From: Segatella baroniae B14
GTDB taxonomy: Bacteria; Bacteroidota; Bacteroidia; Bacteroidales; Bacteroidaceae
Direction: 5' to 3'
DNA length: 64,000 bases
NCBI RefSeq assembly: GCF_022024235.1
Contig: NZ_CP091799.1
Span: 1,590,001-1,654,000, forward strand
In this document: positions 15,658-23,234 of the stretch, piece after piece
How positions within the stretch are numbered: the stretch's first letter is position 1
How the letters are laid out: each line of letters starts with the position of its first letter
The notes under the pieces: model-generated
What the model saw: the letters and a program-made list of their open reading frames with translations, nothing else
Databases searched by the model: none
What the model was told of the DNA's origin: nothing
Program-made: the position numbers and the translations under genes

Positions 15658-15690
15658 ATTTGCTGGTAATTTGCCGGTAACTTGCTGAAG
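15658..15690 (+). repeat. 11-bp tandem repeat, array 2 (3 units)
   Basis: ATTTGCTGGTA, ATTTGCCGGTA and ACTTGCTGAAG, beginning exactly 100 bp after array 1 and ending 20 bp before the XRE-like ATG. The period is close to one DNA turn. Two related units precede the intact XRE gene at 382-402, likewise ending 20 bp before its ATG. Confidence 0.7.
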
Positions 15691-15710
15691 GACTTAAAAT
15701 AGATATGAAT

Positions 15711-15863
15711 ATGTTATTCGGAAATAAGATTAAGGAACTAAGAGATGAGAATGGCATAATGCAATGCCATTTGGCTGCACTATTGGAAATAGATACCCCG
15801 ATGTTCAGTAAGATTGAACGTGGTGACAGGTCAGTTAAAGTCGTTTTCGAGGAAGTGAAATAA
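15711..15863 (+). pseudogene. Truncated XRE regulator, 50-codon fusion frame
   Basis: Codons 1-40 match the first 40 residues of the intact regulator at 423 (LEIDTPMFSKIERGD shared; about 80% at DNA level by eye). They then switch in frame to SVKVVFEEVK and a stop. That tail is the right copy of the 34-bp direct repeat. Relative to the left locus, the material between 548 and 919 is missing here. The recognition helix is retained but the dimerising tail is lost, so it is probably non-functional. Confidence 0.7.
15830..15863 (+). repeat. 34-bp direct repeat, right copy
   Basis: Matches 919-952 at 32 of 34 positions. Here it forms the in-frame end of the truncated XRE gene. It marks the right limit of the accessory region; ordinary chromosomal genes begin within the next kilobase. 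Confidence 0.6.
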
Positions 15864-16358
15864 GTCTGATAAGTAAATAACAAAAATCATGGCTATCATG
15901 TATGCATTATAATGTCAAATAATATATCAAAAAAACAGTACCATCTAAAATCGTCATCTAGCTCAAAATATTCAACTTTTGATCTGCCTGTTTGGTCTTT
16001 TTTCTTCCCCTCGATTCTCTCTCCCGCCAAAACCACAGGTCCTAGGGGTCGAAACCTTAGGGTTGATGCGATAAGGTCATAGAGTTTAGCGGATAAAGTC
16101 TTAGCTTTCGACCCTTAGGACCTGGGGTTTTGGCGCCCATTTATTAAACCAACGAAGCGAGAAAATCGTAACACACTGGTATTCAGACAGATACAAAAAC
16201 ACTTCATAATTCGTGTATTTGAGGCCTTCTATTCTGACTATTTCAAATACGCAAACCTCAAGAGGGTTCTTGTCAATAAAATTCTAATTAAATACACGAA
16301 AACCATACACATAGGTACAAATTCTTCTTTTTTCCTTGCAAAAAATAACAATTAATCT
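15864..16358. other. Gene-free boundary region between island and chromosome
   Basis: No gene. It contains a long inverted repeat (16025-16135) and a smaller perfect 11-bp inverted repeat, TTCGTGTATTT at 16210-16220 and its complement at 16290-16300, enclosing 69 bases. The rest is AT-rich spacer. Confidence 0.5.
16025..16135. repeat. Long inverted repeat (30-base arms, 28 paired)
   Basis: Arms 16025-16054 (begins CGCCAAAACCACAGGTCC) and 16106-16135 pair at 28 of 30 positions around a 51-base centre. The centre contains a further CCTTA/TAAGG pairing at 16055-16059 and 16072-16076. There is no T-run, so it is not a simple terminator. It could be a MITE-like element or a structured RNA. Confidence 0.65.
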
Positions 16359-16366
16359 TATATTTG
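16359..16366 (+). promoter_or_regulatory. -7 box of the rubrerythrin transcript
   Basis: TATATTTG matches the Bacteroidota TAnnTTTG box. It precedes the truncated winged-helix ORF and rbr, so both would be on one transcript with a leader of about 90 bases. Confidence 0.6.
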
Positions 16367-16464
16367 CAATATACAAAACTGAAATATACTCTATCTATTC
16401 ATAAGAGGTATATCTTCTACCAGAAAGTATAATAATTAAGTCTAACACCTAAAAATAATTATCA

Positions 16465-16578
16465 ATGGCATCAAAAGACATCGTTTTAGAAACTATGAAA
16501 AAAGCAGGAACTCCTCTGAATGCAGGTAAAATCGCTGGGAACCTGCTAATTAATCCATTTTATATCACAACACATTAA
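16465..16578 (+). pseudogene. Truncated small winged-helix regulator upstream of rbr, 37 codons
   Basis: The frame begins MASKDIVLETMKKAGTPLNA and then GKIA, which is the N-terminus of a roughly 60-residue winged-helix protein common in Prevotella and Bacteroides. After GKIA the usual recognition helix is missing and the frame runs through GNLLINPFYITTH to a stop. An internal deletion is the simplest explanation. It ends 12 bp before rbr and may now act only as a leader. Confidence 0.55.
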
Positions 16579-16590
16579 TTTAGAAACAAG

Positions 16591-17133
16591 ATGAAAGAAC
16601 TAAAAGGTACAAAAACAGAAAAAAACCTGCTAGAAGCTTTTGCAGGAGAGAGCCAAGCACGAAATAAGTACACTTACTTTGCCAGCAAGGCTAAGAAAGA
16701 TGGCTATGAGCAGATTGCTGCCATTTTCGAAGAAACCGCTACGAATGAAAAAGAACATGCTAAGTTGTGGTTTAAATATCTAGAGGGTGGTGCTATTCGA
16801 GACACTATGAGTAACCTGAAAGCTGCTGCTGAAGGGGAAAACTATGAGTGGACTGATATGTATGATCGCATGGCAAAAGAAGCTGAAGAGGAAGGTTTCA
16901 CTGAAATTGCTTCCAAATTCCGTTTAGTTGCTGCCATTGAAAAGCATCACGAGGAACGCTACAAAAAACTACTCCAGAATATCGAAGAGGGCATCGTCTT
17001 CTCACGTGATGATGACCGTATCTGGAAATGTCGCAACTGTGGACATATCGTTATTGGAAAAAAGGCTCCAGAAGTTTGTCCTACATGTAACCATCCTAAA
17101 AGCTATTTTGAAATTTCTGCAGAAAATTATTAA
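16591..17133 (+). CDS. rbr: Rubrerythrin
   Basis: Non-haem iron peroxidase that reduces hydrogen peroxide in anaerobes. The N-terminal ferritin-like four-helix domain carries the diiron ligands (GESQARNKY with Glu20, TNEKEHAKL with Glu53 and His56, and [10 protein letters not shown] around 116-124). The C-terminal rubredoxin domain has CRNC (147-150) and CPTC (163-166) for the FeCys4 centre. The 180-residue length is typical. The gene follows a truncated winged-helix ORF and is convergent with gpx across a shared terminator, placing two peroxide-removal enzymes back to back. Confidence 0.96.
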   Translation: MKELKGTKTEKNLLEAFAGESQARNKYTYFASKAKKDGYEQIAAIFEETATNEKEHAKLWFKYLEGGAIRDTMSNLKAAAEGENYEWTDMYDRMAKEAEEEGFTEIASKFRLVAAIEKHHEERYKKLLQNIEEGIVFSRDDDRIWKCRNCGHIVIGKKAPEVCPTCNHPKSYFEISAENY

Positions 17134-17193
17134 TCTATCCTATTACACGGTCTGATAATAGGAACAAAAAGAGGATACGTTAAAAATTAAAAA

Positions 17194-17222
17194 GGGGGAA
17201 CAGCCTAAATGACTGTTCCCCC
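17194..17222. terminator. Terminator between rbr and gpx
   Basis: 10-bp perfect stem GGGGGAACAG / CTGTTCCCCC with a 9-base loop, preceded by an A-rich run that serves as the T-run for the reverse-strand gpx transcript. It works for both converging genes. Confidence 0.8.
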
Positions 17223-17251
17223 ATCATTTCATATAATAATACAGTAAATAG

Positions 17252-17728
17252 TTATAACAATGCCTCGATATCCTTTTCTAATTTTTCCGGCTTGGTAATA
17301 GGTGAATAACGCTCTATTTTCTTACCATCACGCGAAATCAAGAATTTGGTAAAGTTCCATTTGATTGCACTTGTTATAAATCCACCTGCTTGCTTTTTCA
17401 AATACTTGAAAATAGGATGGGCATTTTCGCCATTTACATCCACTTTCTTCATCATCTGGAAAGACACTCCATAATTCAACTTGCAAAAGCCACTGATTTC
17501 GGCATCACTTCCTGGATCCTGATGACCAAACTGATTGCATGGAAAACCGATAATCACCAAACCTCTATCCTTATATTTTTGGTTAAGAGCTTCCAATCCC
17601 TCAAACTGTGGTGTGAATCCACACTTGCTGGCTGTATTAACGATAAGAATAACCTTACCTTCTAACTCCTTGAAATCGTATTCCTTACCATTGCTGGTCA
17701 ATGCCTTATAATCATAAATTGAACCCAT
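17252..17728 (-). CDS. gpx: Glutathione peroxidase-family thiol peroxidase
   Basis: Reduces peroxides, in bacteria usually with thioredoxin rather than glutathione. The peroxidatic residue is Cys36 in NTASKCGFTPQ (Cys rather than selenocysteine), with the conserved GFPCNQFG loop and the WNFTKFL segment that complete the Cys-Gln-Trp-Asn active site. The 158-residue length is standard. It is transcribed from a TATATTTG box (reverse strand, 17779-17786). Three identical-class palindromes lie just upstream of that box, shared with the divergent CDF exporter gene. Confidence 0.94.
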   Translation of the reverse strand: MGSIYDYKALTSNGKEYDFKELEGKVILIVNTASKCGFTPQFEGLEALNQKYKDRGLVIIGFPCNQFGHQDPGSDAEISGFCKLNYGVSFQMMKKVDVNGENAHPIFKYLKKQAGGFITSAIKWNFTKFLISRDGKKIERYSPITKPEKLEKDIEALL

Positions 17729-17778
17729 AAGATATATTTTTTTTCTTGTTTTTTCAATATTTGTTCGTATTTACGTTG

Positions 17779-17786
17779 CAAATATA
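17779..17786 (-). promoter_or_regulatory. -7 box for gpx
   Basis: Reverse-strand TATATTTG about 50 bases before the gpx ATG. The first ATCG palindrome (17801) begins 15 bases upstream, in the -33 zone. Confidence 0.6.
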
Positions 17787-17800
17787 AAAACTATTATTAA

Positions 17801-17900
17801 TATCGCAAGCGATAACAAATACAGTTTATAATTCATTAACTAATATCGTAAACGATGATAGAAATTCGAAAGATTTATTAACAATACATCGTCAACGATA
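17801..17900. promoter_or_regulatory. Three ATCGnnARCGAT palindromes at 43-bp spacing
   Basis: TATCGCAAGCGATA (17801-17814), TATCGTAAACGATG (17844-17857) and CATCGTCAACGATA (17887-17900). Starts are exactly 43 bp apart, about four helical turns, so all would face the same side of the DNA. They lie between the divergent gpx and CDF promoters. The 14-bp dyad resembles binding sites of MarR-type redox or metal regulators; the regulator is not in the window. Confidence 0.65.
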
Positions 17901-17992
17901 AGTTAAATCATGCACTTGTGTAATTATAGCTATAAATATCGCATGAAGAATAATAAAACACAGCTTTTCAACTACAGATACTTAATTTTACT

Positions 17993-18000
17993 TATCTTTG
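17993..18000 (+). promoter_or_regulatory. -7 box for the CDF operon
   Basis: TATCTTTG, 41 bases before the CDF ATG; a TTTTC run about 20 bases upstream may be the -33 element. Confidence 0.6.
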
Positions 18001-18041
18001 CAGATAAAACAAACCATATACGATAAAAATATATTCAAATC

Positions 18042-19145
18042 ATGGACAGAAACCAGGAAATTATTCGCACCAGTATTGTTGGCATTATTGCCAATATGTT
18101 TCTTGCAGCCTTTAAAGCTGTAGTTGGTATCTTTGCCAGCTCCATTGCCATCATCATGGATGCTGTCAACAATTTTAGCGATGCCCTCTCTTCTGCTATC
18201 ACAATTATCGGCACAAAACTCTCGGAGCGCCCAGCTGATCGTATGCACCCCTTCGGACATGGTCGAGTGGAATATTTTTCTGCTATCATCATTTCGATAA
18301 TTGTGCTTGTTGCCGGTTTCAGTTCACTCGTAGAGTCAACTAAAAAGATTTTTCATCCCACAGTACCCAACTATACCAACTTTACGCTCATTATCATTAT
18401 TGTATCTATTGTGGTGAAACTTATATTAGGCCGATATGTTAAGAGTAAAGGCAAGATGCTAAAGAGTGATTCTCTTATTGCAAGTGGAAGCGATGCCCTA
18501 TTCGATGCCATTATCACACTCTCTACTCTTATTTCTGCTATTATTATGTTGCTCTGGAATGTTTCTATCGATGGTTACTTAGGCACACTTATCTCTATCA
18601 TTATTATCAAGAGTGGCATAGATATGCTCAAATCACCTATCAACGAGCTCCTCGGTAGTCGTATCTCTAACGAATATATCCAAGAGATAAAAGACGAAGT
18701 CATGACTTTCAAAGGTGTACATGGGGTGTTTGACTTAATACTACACACTTATGGGCCCGATACTACCATCGGATCGCTCCACGTAAATGTACTCGATACA
18801 ACTACAGCCTCTGAAATTCACTTTTTAGAACGAAGCATCGCAGAACGCTTACACGAGAAATTTGGCATCATCGCTACCGTGGGTATCTATGCAGTAAACA
18901 CTGGAGAAACTAAAGTTGCCCGCATGCAGAACGATATTATGAAACGTGCATTTAATACTGATGGTATCTACTCTGCTCATGGTTTCTTCGTCGACTTTGA
19001 TACCAAGACTATTACCTTCGATATAATGCCCGAATACAAGGTTAAAGATGCCGAGGCGCTTCGTGATCAGTTTATAGCCTCACTTCAGAACGACTATCGA
19101 GACTATCATTTCCATATTATTCTCGATCAAAATTTCAGTGATTAA
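18042..19145 (+). CDS. Cation diffusion facilitator (CDF) metal exporter, 367 aa
   Basis: Inner-membrane antiporter exporting divalent metals such as Zn, Fe or Mn in exchange for protons. Several membrane helices occupy residues 1-200. Metal-site motifs are DAVNNFSDALSS in helix 2 and SGSDALFDAI in helix 5, the usual HxxxD/DxxxD pairs, here with Asp in both. The MHPFGHGRVEYF loop is the family signature. The cytoplasmic domain extends beyond the usual 300 residues, with an added ferredoxin-like repeat at about 290-365. It heads an operon with two DNA-alkylation-repair genes and shares the palindromic operator region with gpx. Confidence 0.92.
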   Translation: MDRNQEIIRTSIVGIIANMFLAAFKAVVGIFASSIAIIMDAVNNFSDALSSAITIIGTKLSERPADRMHPFGHGRVEYFSAIIISIIVLVAGFSSLVESTKKIFHPTVPNYTNFTLIIIIVSIVVKLILGRYVKSKGKMLKSDSLIASGSDALFDAIITLSTLISAIIMLLWNVSIDGYLGTLISIIIIKSGIDMLKSPINELLGSRISNEYIQEIKDEVMTFKGVHGVFDLILHTYGPDTTIGSLHVNVLDTTTASEIHFLERSIAERLHEKFGIIATVGIYAVNTGETKVARMQNDIMKRAFNTDGIYSAHGFFVDFDTKTITFDIMPEYKVKDAEALRDQFIASLQNDYRDYHFHIILDQNFSD

Positions 19146-19189
19146 GCAATACGAGAAACATCGCAATTTAAAATTAAGTTACAAAAACG

Positions 19190-19996
19190 ATGCATACAGC
19201 CAAGGAAATTATACATGTCTTAACGCTTCAGCAGAATGACAGTCAGCGAGAACTGCTCATGCGTTTCTTCAAAACCGGTCCGGGAGAATATGGTGAAGGT
19301 GACCGATTTCTTGGGCTGAAAGTACCACAGACACGCGCTATAGTAAAACAAGCTGATCCTGATTTTCAGCTTCAGGAAATCCACAAACTGCTACTTTCAC
19401 CCTGGCACGAAGTACGGCTTTGTGGACTACTCATCATGGTAGCTCAATTTGAACGGCTCTCTACCAAACGACTTGTCTATGATGAAGTAGCCATGGCTAA
19501 GCGTGATGCCATCGTAAAGACATATCTACAGTATGCCCATCAAGCTAACAACTGGGATTTGGTAGACCTATCTGCACCAAAAATACTGGGTTCCTGGCTG
19601 TTACTGCCGACCCATCTTACACAAGAAGAGATTGATGGCAAATCCTGTTCTTCTGACAAACTTACAACCTTAGCCGGCAAACAAGCCATCGTAGACCATC
19701 TAGCATATAGCGATAATCTTTGGCGCCAGCGTATGAGCATCGTCTGTAGTTGGAAGACAAGCGCTAAGGGCGATCCTTCATGGTGTCTACGCTATGCCGA
19801 AATACACCTGCATCATCCACACGATTTGATGCACAAGGCAGTAGGCTGGATGCTTCGTGAAATGGGCAAGCGCGTAAGCATAGACTTGCTTCGTTCTTTT
19901 CTAGAATTGCATGCCCACACCATGCCTCGCACGACTCTTCGCTATGCCATCGAGAAAATGGATGAATCGGAACGTCAAAAATGGATGAAAAAGTAA
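19190..19996 (+). CDS. AlkD-like DNA alkylation repair protein, 268 aa
   Basis: HEAT-like-repeat DNA glycosylase of the AlkD family that removes cationic N3- and N7-alkylpurines without base flipping. The signature start (GDRFLGLKVPQTRAIVK, where AlkD proteins have Y.GVR.P..R), repeated Leu-rich helices, and the segment HQANNWDLVDLSAPKILGSW with the catalytic Trp/Asp pair are visible. The 3' half includes HLHHPHDLMHKAVGWMLRE, the conserved K-A-.-GW-LRE helix. It starts 44 bp after the CDF gene and 30 bp before an AlkZ-related gene, making a repair pair. Confidence 0.9.
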   Translation: MHTAKEIIHVLTLQQNDSQRELLMRFFKTGPGEYGEGDRFLGLKVPQTRAIVKQADPDFQLQEIHKLLLSPWHEVRLCGLLIMVAQFERLSTKRLVYDEVAMAKRDAIVKTYLQYAHQANNWDLVDLSAPKILGSWLLLPTHLTQEEIDGKSCSSDKLTTLAGKQAIVDHLAYSDNLWRQRMSIVCSWKTSAKGDPSWCLRYAEIHLHHPHDLMHKAVGWMLREMGKRVSIDLLRSFLELHAHTMPRTTLRYAIEKMDESERQKWMKK

Positions 19997-20026
19997 CTTT
20001 ACACTAAGATAAGAAAGGAATAAGAT

Positions 20027-20695
20027 ATGAATTTTCCTAAAATACATAACGCTCCACAGATGATGGAACTGATACAGCAAATCGGATTTCTGCCATTGCT
20101 CGATAGTGGTATCGATGGTTTTTCTGCCGAAGACATCGTTGACGAAGACTGTCGATACATCACCTTTCCTGAAGGTGGATGGGATTGGCCGCTGTGGAAG
20201 TGGAAAGGACAGATTGTTACAGATAGCCCATGCGTATATGGTAAATTCTTCAATAAGAAAGCTGGTTTTATCAGCCGTGAATGGTGGCCAGATTTCTGTA
20301 ATTATCGAAGAAGTAAGAACCCTAGGCCTGATTACGAGTCCATAGAAAGCGCTATACTTGATGTACTCAAGAATTCGGGTAGTATGATAACTCGAGAATT
20401 ACGTGCTGCTTGTGGGTTTACTGGGCCTAAGATGCGATCTCGATTTGACAGTTACATTACCCGTTTGCAGATGGCTACTTATATTGTTACCGAAGACTTT
20501 GTATATCCTCTTGACAAACACAATCGCGAATATGGATGGGGATGGGCATTACTCAATACACCCGAAGATCTCTTTGGCAAGAGTGCCTGTGAATGCGACT
20601 GTTCGCCAGAAGAATCGTATGAACGAATCAAGGAGCATCTACATCAGTTGTTACCCGATGCTAGCGAGAAGCAGCTTGAGAAACTCATGGGGTAA
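20027..20695 (+). CDS. AlkZ-related winged-helix protein, 222 aa
   Basis: Matches the AlkZ-related group, compact relatives of the winged-helix glycosylases AlkX/AlkZ. The N-terminal segment IQQIGFLPLLDSGIDGFSAE, the aromatic FPEGGWDWPLWKWKG strand and a central winged helix (GSMITRELRAACGFTGPKM, then RFDSYITRLQMATYIV) are characteristic. Position next to the AlkD-like gene supports a role in DNA-damage handling. Catalytic activity is uncertain because the full-length AlkZ QxQ motif is not evident in this short form. Convergent with bcp. Confidence 0.75.
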   Translation: MNFPKIHNAPQMMELIQQIGFLPLLDSGIDGFSAEDIVDEDCRYITFPEGGWDWPLWKWKGQIVTDSPCVYGKFFNKKAGFISREWWPDFCNYRRSKNPRPDYESIESAILDVLKNSGSMITRELRAACGFTGPKMRSRFDSYITRLQMATYIVTEDFVYPLDKHNREYGWGWALLNTPEDLFGKSACECDCSPEESYERIKEHLHQLLPDASEKQLEKLMG

Positions 20696-20699
20696 AATG

Positions 20700-20730
20700 A
20701 CAGAAAACACCTCACAGGAAGATTTTCTGT
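20700..20730. terminator. Weak terminator between AlkZ-related gene and bcp
   Basis: ACAGAAAA and TTTTCTGT (8 bp) face each other across a 15-base loop directly between two converging stop codons. Confidence 0.4.
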
Positions 20731-21180
20731 TTACTTCAAGATTTGCTCAGCATGCTCCTTTACCTTAATCTGCTTAGGGCCGAATATCTGAATGATAGTA
20801 CCTTCTTCATCAGCAATAAAAGTGGTACGGAAGGTTCCCATATAAGTACGACCAGCCATTTTCTTTTCGCCCCATACCCCCATCTCTTCTACCAATTTCT
20901 TTTCGGTATCGCAAAGCAATGAGAATGGCAGGTTATATTTTTCAATAAATTTCTTATGCGACTTAGCATCTTGAATGCTTACACCAAGTACGACATAACC
21001 TAAAGCTAGAAATCGCTCATAGTTATCACGTAAGTTACAAGCCTCATTGGTACATCCCGGGGTTGAGTCTTTGGGATAGAAGTAAAGTACGATTTTCTTT
21101 CCAGCCAAATCACTGGTTTTCCACTCTTTTCCATCCTGATCTATTCCCAGGAATTCAGGTAATTTCTGTCCAATTTCCAT
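20731..21180 (-). CDS. bcp: Thioredoxin-dependent thiol peroxidase (BCP/PrxQ)
   Basis: Peroxiredoxin Q-type enzyme reducing hydrogen peroxide and organic peroxides. The motif KDSTPGCTNEACNLRD has peroxidatic Cys43 and resolving Cys48 five residues later, the atypical 2-Cys arrangement. YFYPKD, SLLCDTEKKL and RTTFIAD are family blocks, and the 149-residue length is typical. It lies 14 bp after the patatin gene in the same operon, and forms part of a local peroxide-defence cluster with rbr and gpx. Confidence 0.95.
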   Translation of the reverse strand: MEIGQKLPEFLGIDQDGKEWKTSDLAGKKIVLYFYPKDSTPGCTNEACNLRDNYERFLALGYVVLGVSIQDAKSHKKFIEKYNLPFSLLCDTEKKLVEEMGVWGEKKMAGRTYMGTFRTTFIADEEGTIIQIFGPKQIKVKEHAEQILK

Positions 21181-21194
21181 AGTCTTATATTCTT

Positions 21195-22103
21195 TTATAT
21201 ATGCATTTCATACTGATCAAGCATACGGTTCATTTCCTGATAACCATACTCTATAATCTGATGAGTTTTATCGTAATCAAACATGCTATATTTATCCATC
21301 GCCATCTCTACGCAAATATCAGGAGGTGTAAGTTGCATAGCCATCTGAGTATTATTAGCTATTGACATGCGAGAGACTCTCCAAGCTATATTAAACGTAT
21401 TGTCAGAATAGTTAATCTTAAGAAATGGAAAGATACGTTTCACAATCTTCTTAATATCTCCTTGCGATTTCGGATCTTTATGCGCATAAAGCGAAAATGG
21501 TTCTTCTTCAGAGGCTGACACATTAACAGCCACTAGAATATCATCTTTAGTTCGCTCCACCCGATTAAGAGGCAGGGTATTATGCACACTACCATCTACT
21601 AGTATCTTGTCGCCTAAAGTAACAGGCTTGAAAATGCAGGGGATAGAGATGCTGGCTCGAATAGCTGTCTTAAGCATACCTTCACGAAATACATATTCTT
21701 TACCTGTTACCAGATCGGATGCCGAACAACAAAACTTGATGGGAAGATATTCAATGCGCGCTACGCCTATTATTTCATCAAAGAGATTCATCAGTTTTTC
21801 ACCTGAAAAGACATGGTCAAGTCCCAACGATACGTCCATGAGTGACATCATTTCAGTCTTGCTCATATCCAAAATGATAGATTTAAGTTCTTGCAGTTTA
21901 CCAGCCGCGAAAAAACCTCCTACTAGCGCACCCATGGATGTTCCCGATACGGCATGTATCGTATATCCTCGCTCTAAAAGGGCCTCTATAGCACCGATAT
22001 GAGCGAAACCTCGTGCTCCTCCTCCACCAAGAACCAAAGCTACATTCTTGCTACGTGGTGGAGTAAGAAAAATATGCTTGAGAAAATTATGCAATACTCC
22101 CAT
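21195..22103 (-). CDS. Patatin-like phospholipase, 302 aa
   Basis: Serine acyl hydrolase of the RssA/YchK-type patatin group. The oxyanion loop is GGGGARGFAHIG (26-37), the nucleophile elbow GTSMG has Ser56, and the dyad Asp170 lies in LVDGSVHNTLP. There is no signal peptide, so the enzyme is probably cytoplasmic. C-terminal residues 200-302 are helical. It has its own TATATTTG -7 box (reverse strand, 22158-22165) and co-transcribes bcp. Substrate is not predictable. Confidence 0.92.
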   Translation of the reverse strand: MGVLHNFLKHIFLTPPRSKNVALVLGGGGARGFAHIGAIEALLERGYTIHAVSGTSMGALVGGFFAAGKLQELKSIILDMSKTEMMSLMDVSLGLDHVFSGEKLMNLFDEIIGVARIEYLPIKFCCSASDLVTGKEYVFREGMLKTAIRASISIPCIFKPVTLGDKILVDGSVHNTLPLNRVERTKDDILVAVNVSASEEEPFSLYAHKDPKSQGDIKKIVKRIFPFLKINYSDNTFNIAWRVSRMSIANNTQMAMQLTPPDICVEMAMDKYSMFDYDKTHQIIEYGYQEMNRMLDQYEMHI

Positions 22104-22157
22104 TTGTCGCAGTTATTAATATCTTATTATTCGCTACTCCGAATACATATTACCGTA

Positions 22158-22165
22158 CAAATATA
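22158..22165 (-). promoter_or_regulatory. -7 box for the patatin-bcp operon
   Basis: Reverse-strand TATATTTG located 55 bases upstream of the patatin ATG, separating this operon from the upstream cobalamin operon. Confidence 0.55.
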
Positions 22166-22204
22166 CTGCATTTTCTTAACACAAAAATAAAAGACAAGTA
22201 AAAA

Positions 22205-23221
22205 TTATCGTCTAGCCTTAAAAATGACATACACGATAACAGGGGCACCCATGATTGGAGTAACAGCATTGAGCGGAATAATACTCATTTCACCAGGAAG
22301 ACAGCAGAGGGCATTGCAGAGCAAAGCGATGGCTGATCCTGCCAGCATGGTCCCAGGAATGAGTATACGATGATTGTCGGTTACCAAAAGCATTCGGGCT
22401 ATATTAGGAACAGCCAGACCTATAAAGGCGATTGGTCCACAAAAAGCGGTTACTACAGCTGTAAGTAAACCTGTATCGAGTAGGAGTAGATTACGAACAA
22501 AACGGATGTTGATGCCTAGGTTACGTGCGTAGTTCTCACCTAACAAGAGAATATTAAGGGGCTTTACAAGCACAATACTCAAAGCTAAACCTAATATAAC
22601 CGTCAGGGCAAAGTATGGCATCTGAGACATAGATACACCTCCAAAATTACCCATACCCCATACCATATACGATTTAACTCCTTCTTCTGTAGCAAAAAAA
22701 TTAAGAAGGGATACAACCGAACTGGCCAAATAGCCTATCATAATACCGATGATGAGAAGCAGTACATGATCTTTGACGATAGAAGAACAAACAAAGATGA
22801 TAGCTGTAACTACCATCGCACCGGCTAAGGCTGCCAGTATAACAGCCATAAAACCAGAAATAGAAACGGTAGCTACAGCAATACTTCCACCAAAAGCAAG
22901 CATCACCAAAGCTACACCCAAACCGGCTCCACTGTTAATGCCAAAGACATCAGGACCTGCTAGAGGATTGTGAAAAGCTGTCTGAAGCAGCAAACCGCTA
23001 ACGGCCAATGCTGCTCCACTAAGAAGAGCTGTCATCGCTTGGGGCAAACGGGACTCCATGACGATGAAACGCCATGAATCTTTCACTCCACCATTGCCTG
23101 TAAGAATGGCGAACATATCGCGAACAGGGATATCTACACTGCCCACTAACAAATTGACCCAAAACAGAACTATAATGCCTGCTACTAATAAACTTAATGC
23201 GATGATACTTCGTCTGCTCAT
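22205..23221 (-). CDS. btuC: FecCD/BtuC-family ABC transporter permease, 338 aa
   Basis: Ten-helix inner-membrane permease for corrinoid or siderophore import. Family blocks are MESRLPQAMTALLSGAALAV, the GPDVFGINSGAGLG loop, GENYARNLGI (the cytoplasmic coupling helix that contacts the ATPase) and GLAVPNIARML. In the riboswitch-controlled operon it is the last gene, 13 bp after the binding-protein gene, and its substrate is therefore most likely cobalamin. No BtuD-type ATPase gene follows; the next downstream gene is an unrelated patatin. Confidence 0.85.
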   Translation of the reverse strand: MSRRSIIALSLLVAGIIVLFWVNLLVGSVDIPVRDMFAILTGNGGVKDSWRFIVMESRLPQAMTALLSGAALAVSGLLLQTAFHNPLAGPDVFGINSGAGLGVALVMLAFGGSIAVATVSISGFMAVILAALAGAMVVTAIIFVCSSIVKDHVLLLIIGIMIGYLASSVVSLLNFFATEEGVKSYMVWGMGNFGGVSMSQMPYFALTVILGLALSIVLVKPLNILLLGENYARNLGINIRFVRNLLLLDTGLLTAVVTAFCGPIAFIGLAVPNIARMLLVTDNHRILIPGTMLAGSAIALLCNALCCLPGEMSIIPLNAVTPIMGAPVIVYVIFKARR

Positions 23222-23234
23222 ATATGTAAATAAC

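Noticed and set aside
15558..15690. CRISPR-like repeats
   Set aside because: Units are only 11 bp, directly abutting with no spacers, and there are no cas genes.
953..15829. Integrative conjugative element or prophage
   Set aside because: No integrase, relaxase, Tra or phage structural gene is visible between the direct repeats.
15271..15883. Reverse-strand open frames of 122 and 80 codons
   Set aside because: They are shadows of the AlbA_2 pseudogene, the 11-bp arrays and the truncated XRE gene, all of which have recognisable + strand coding.
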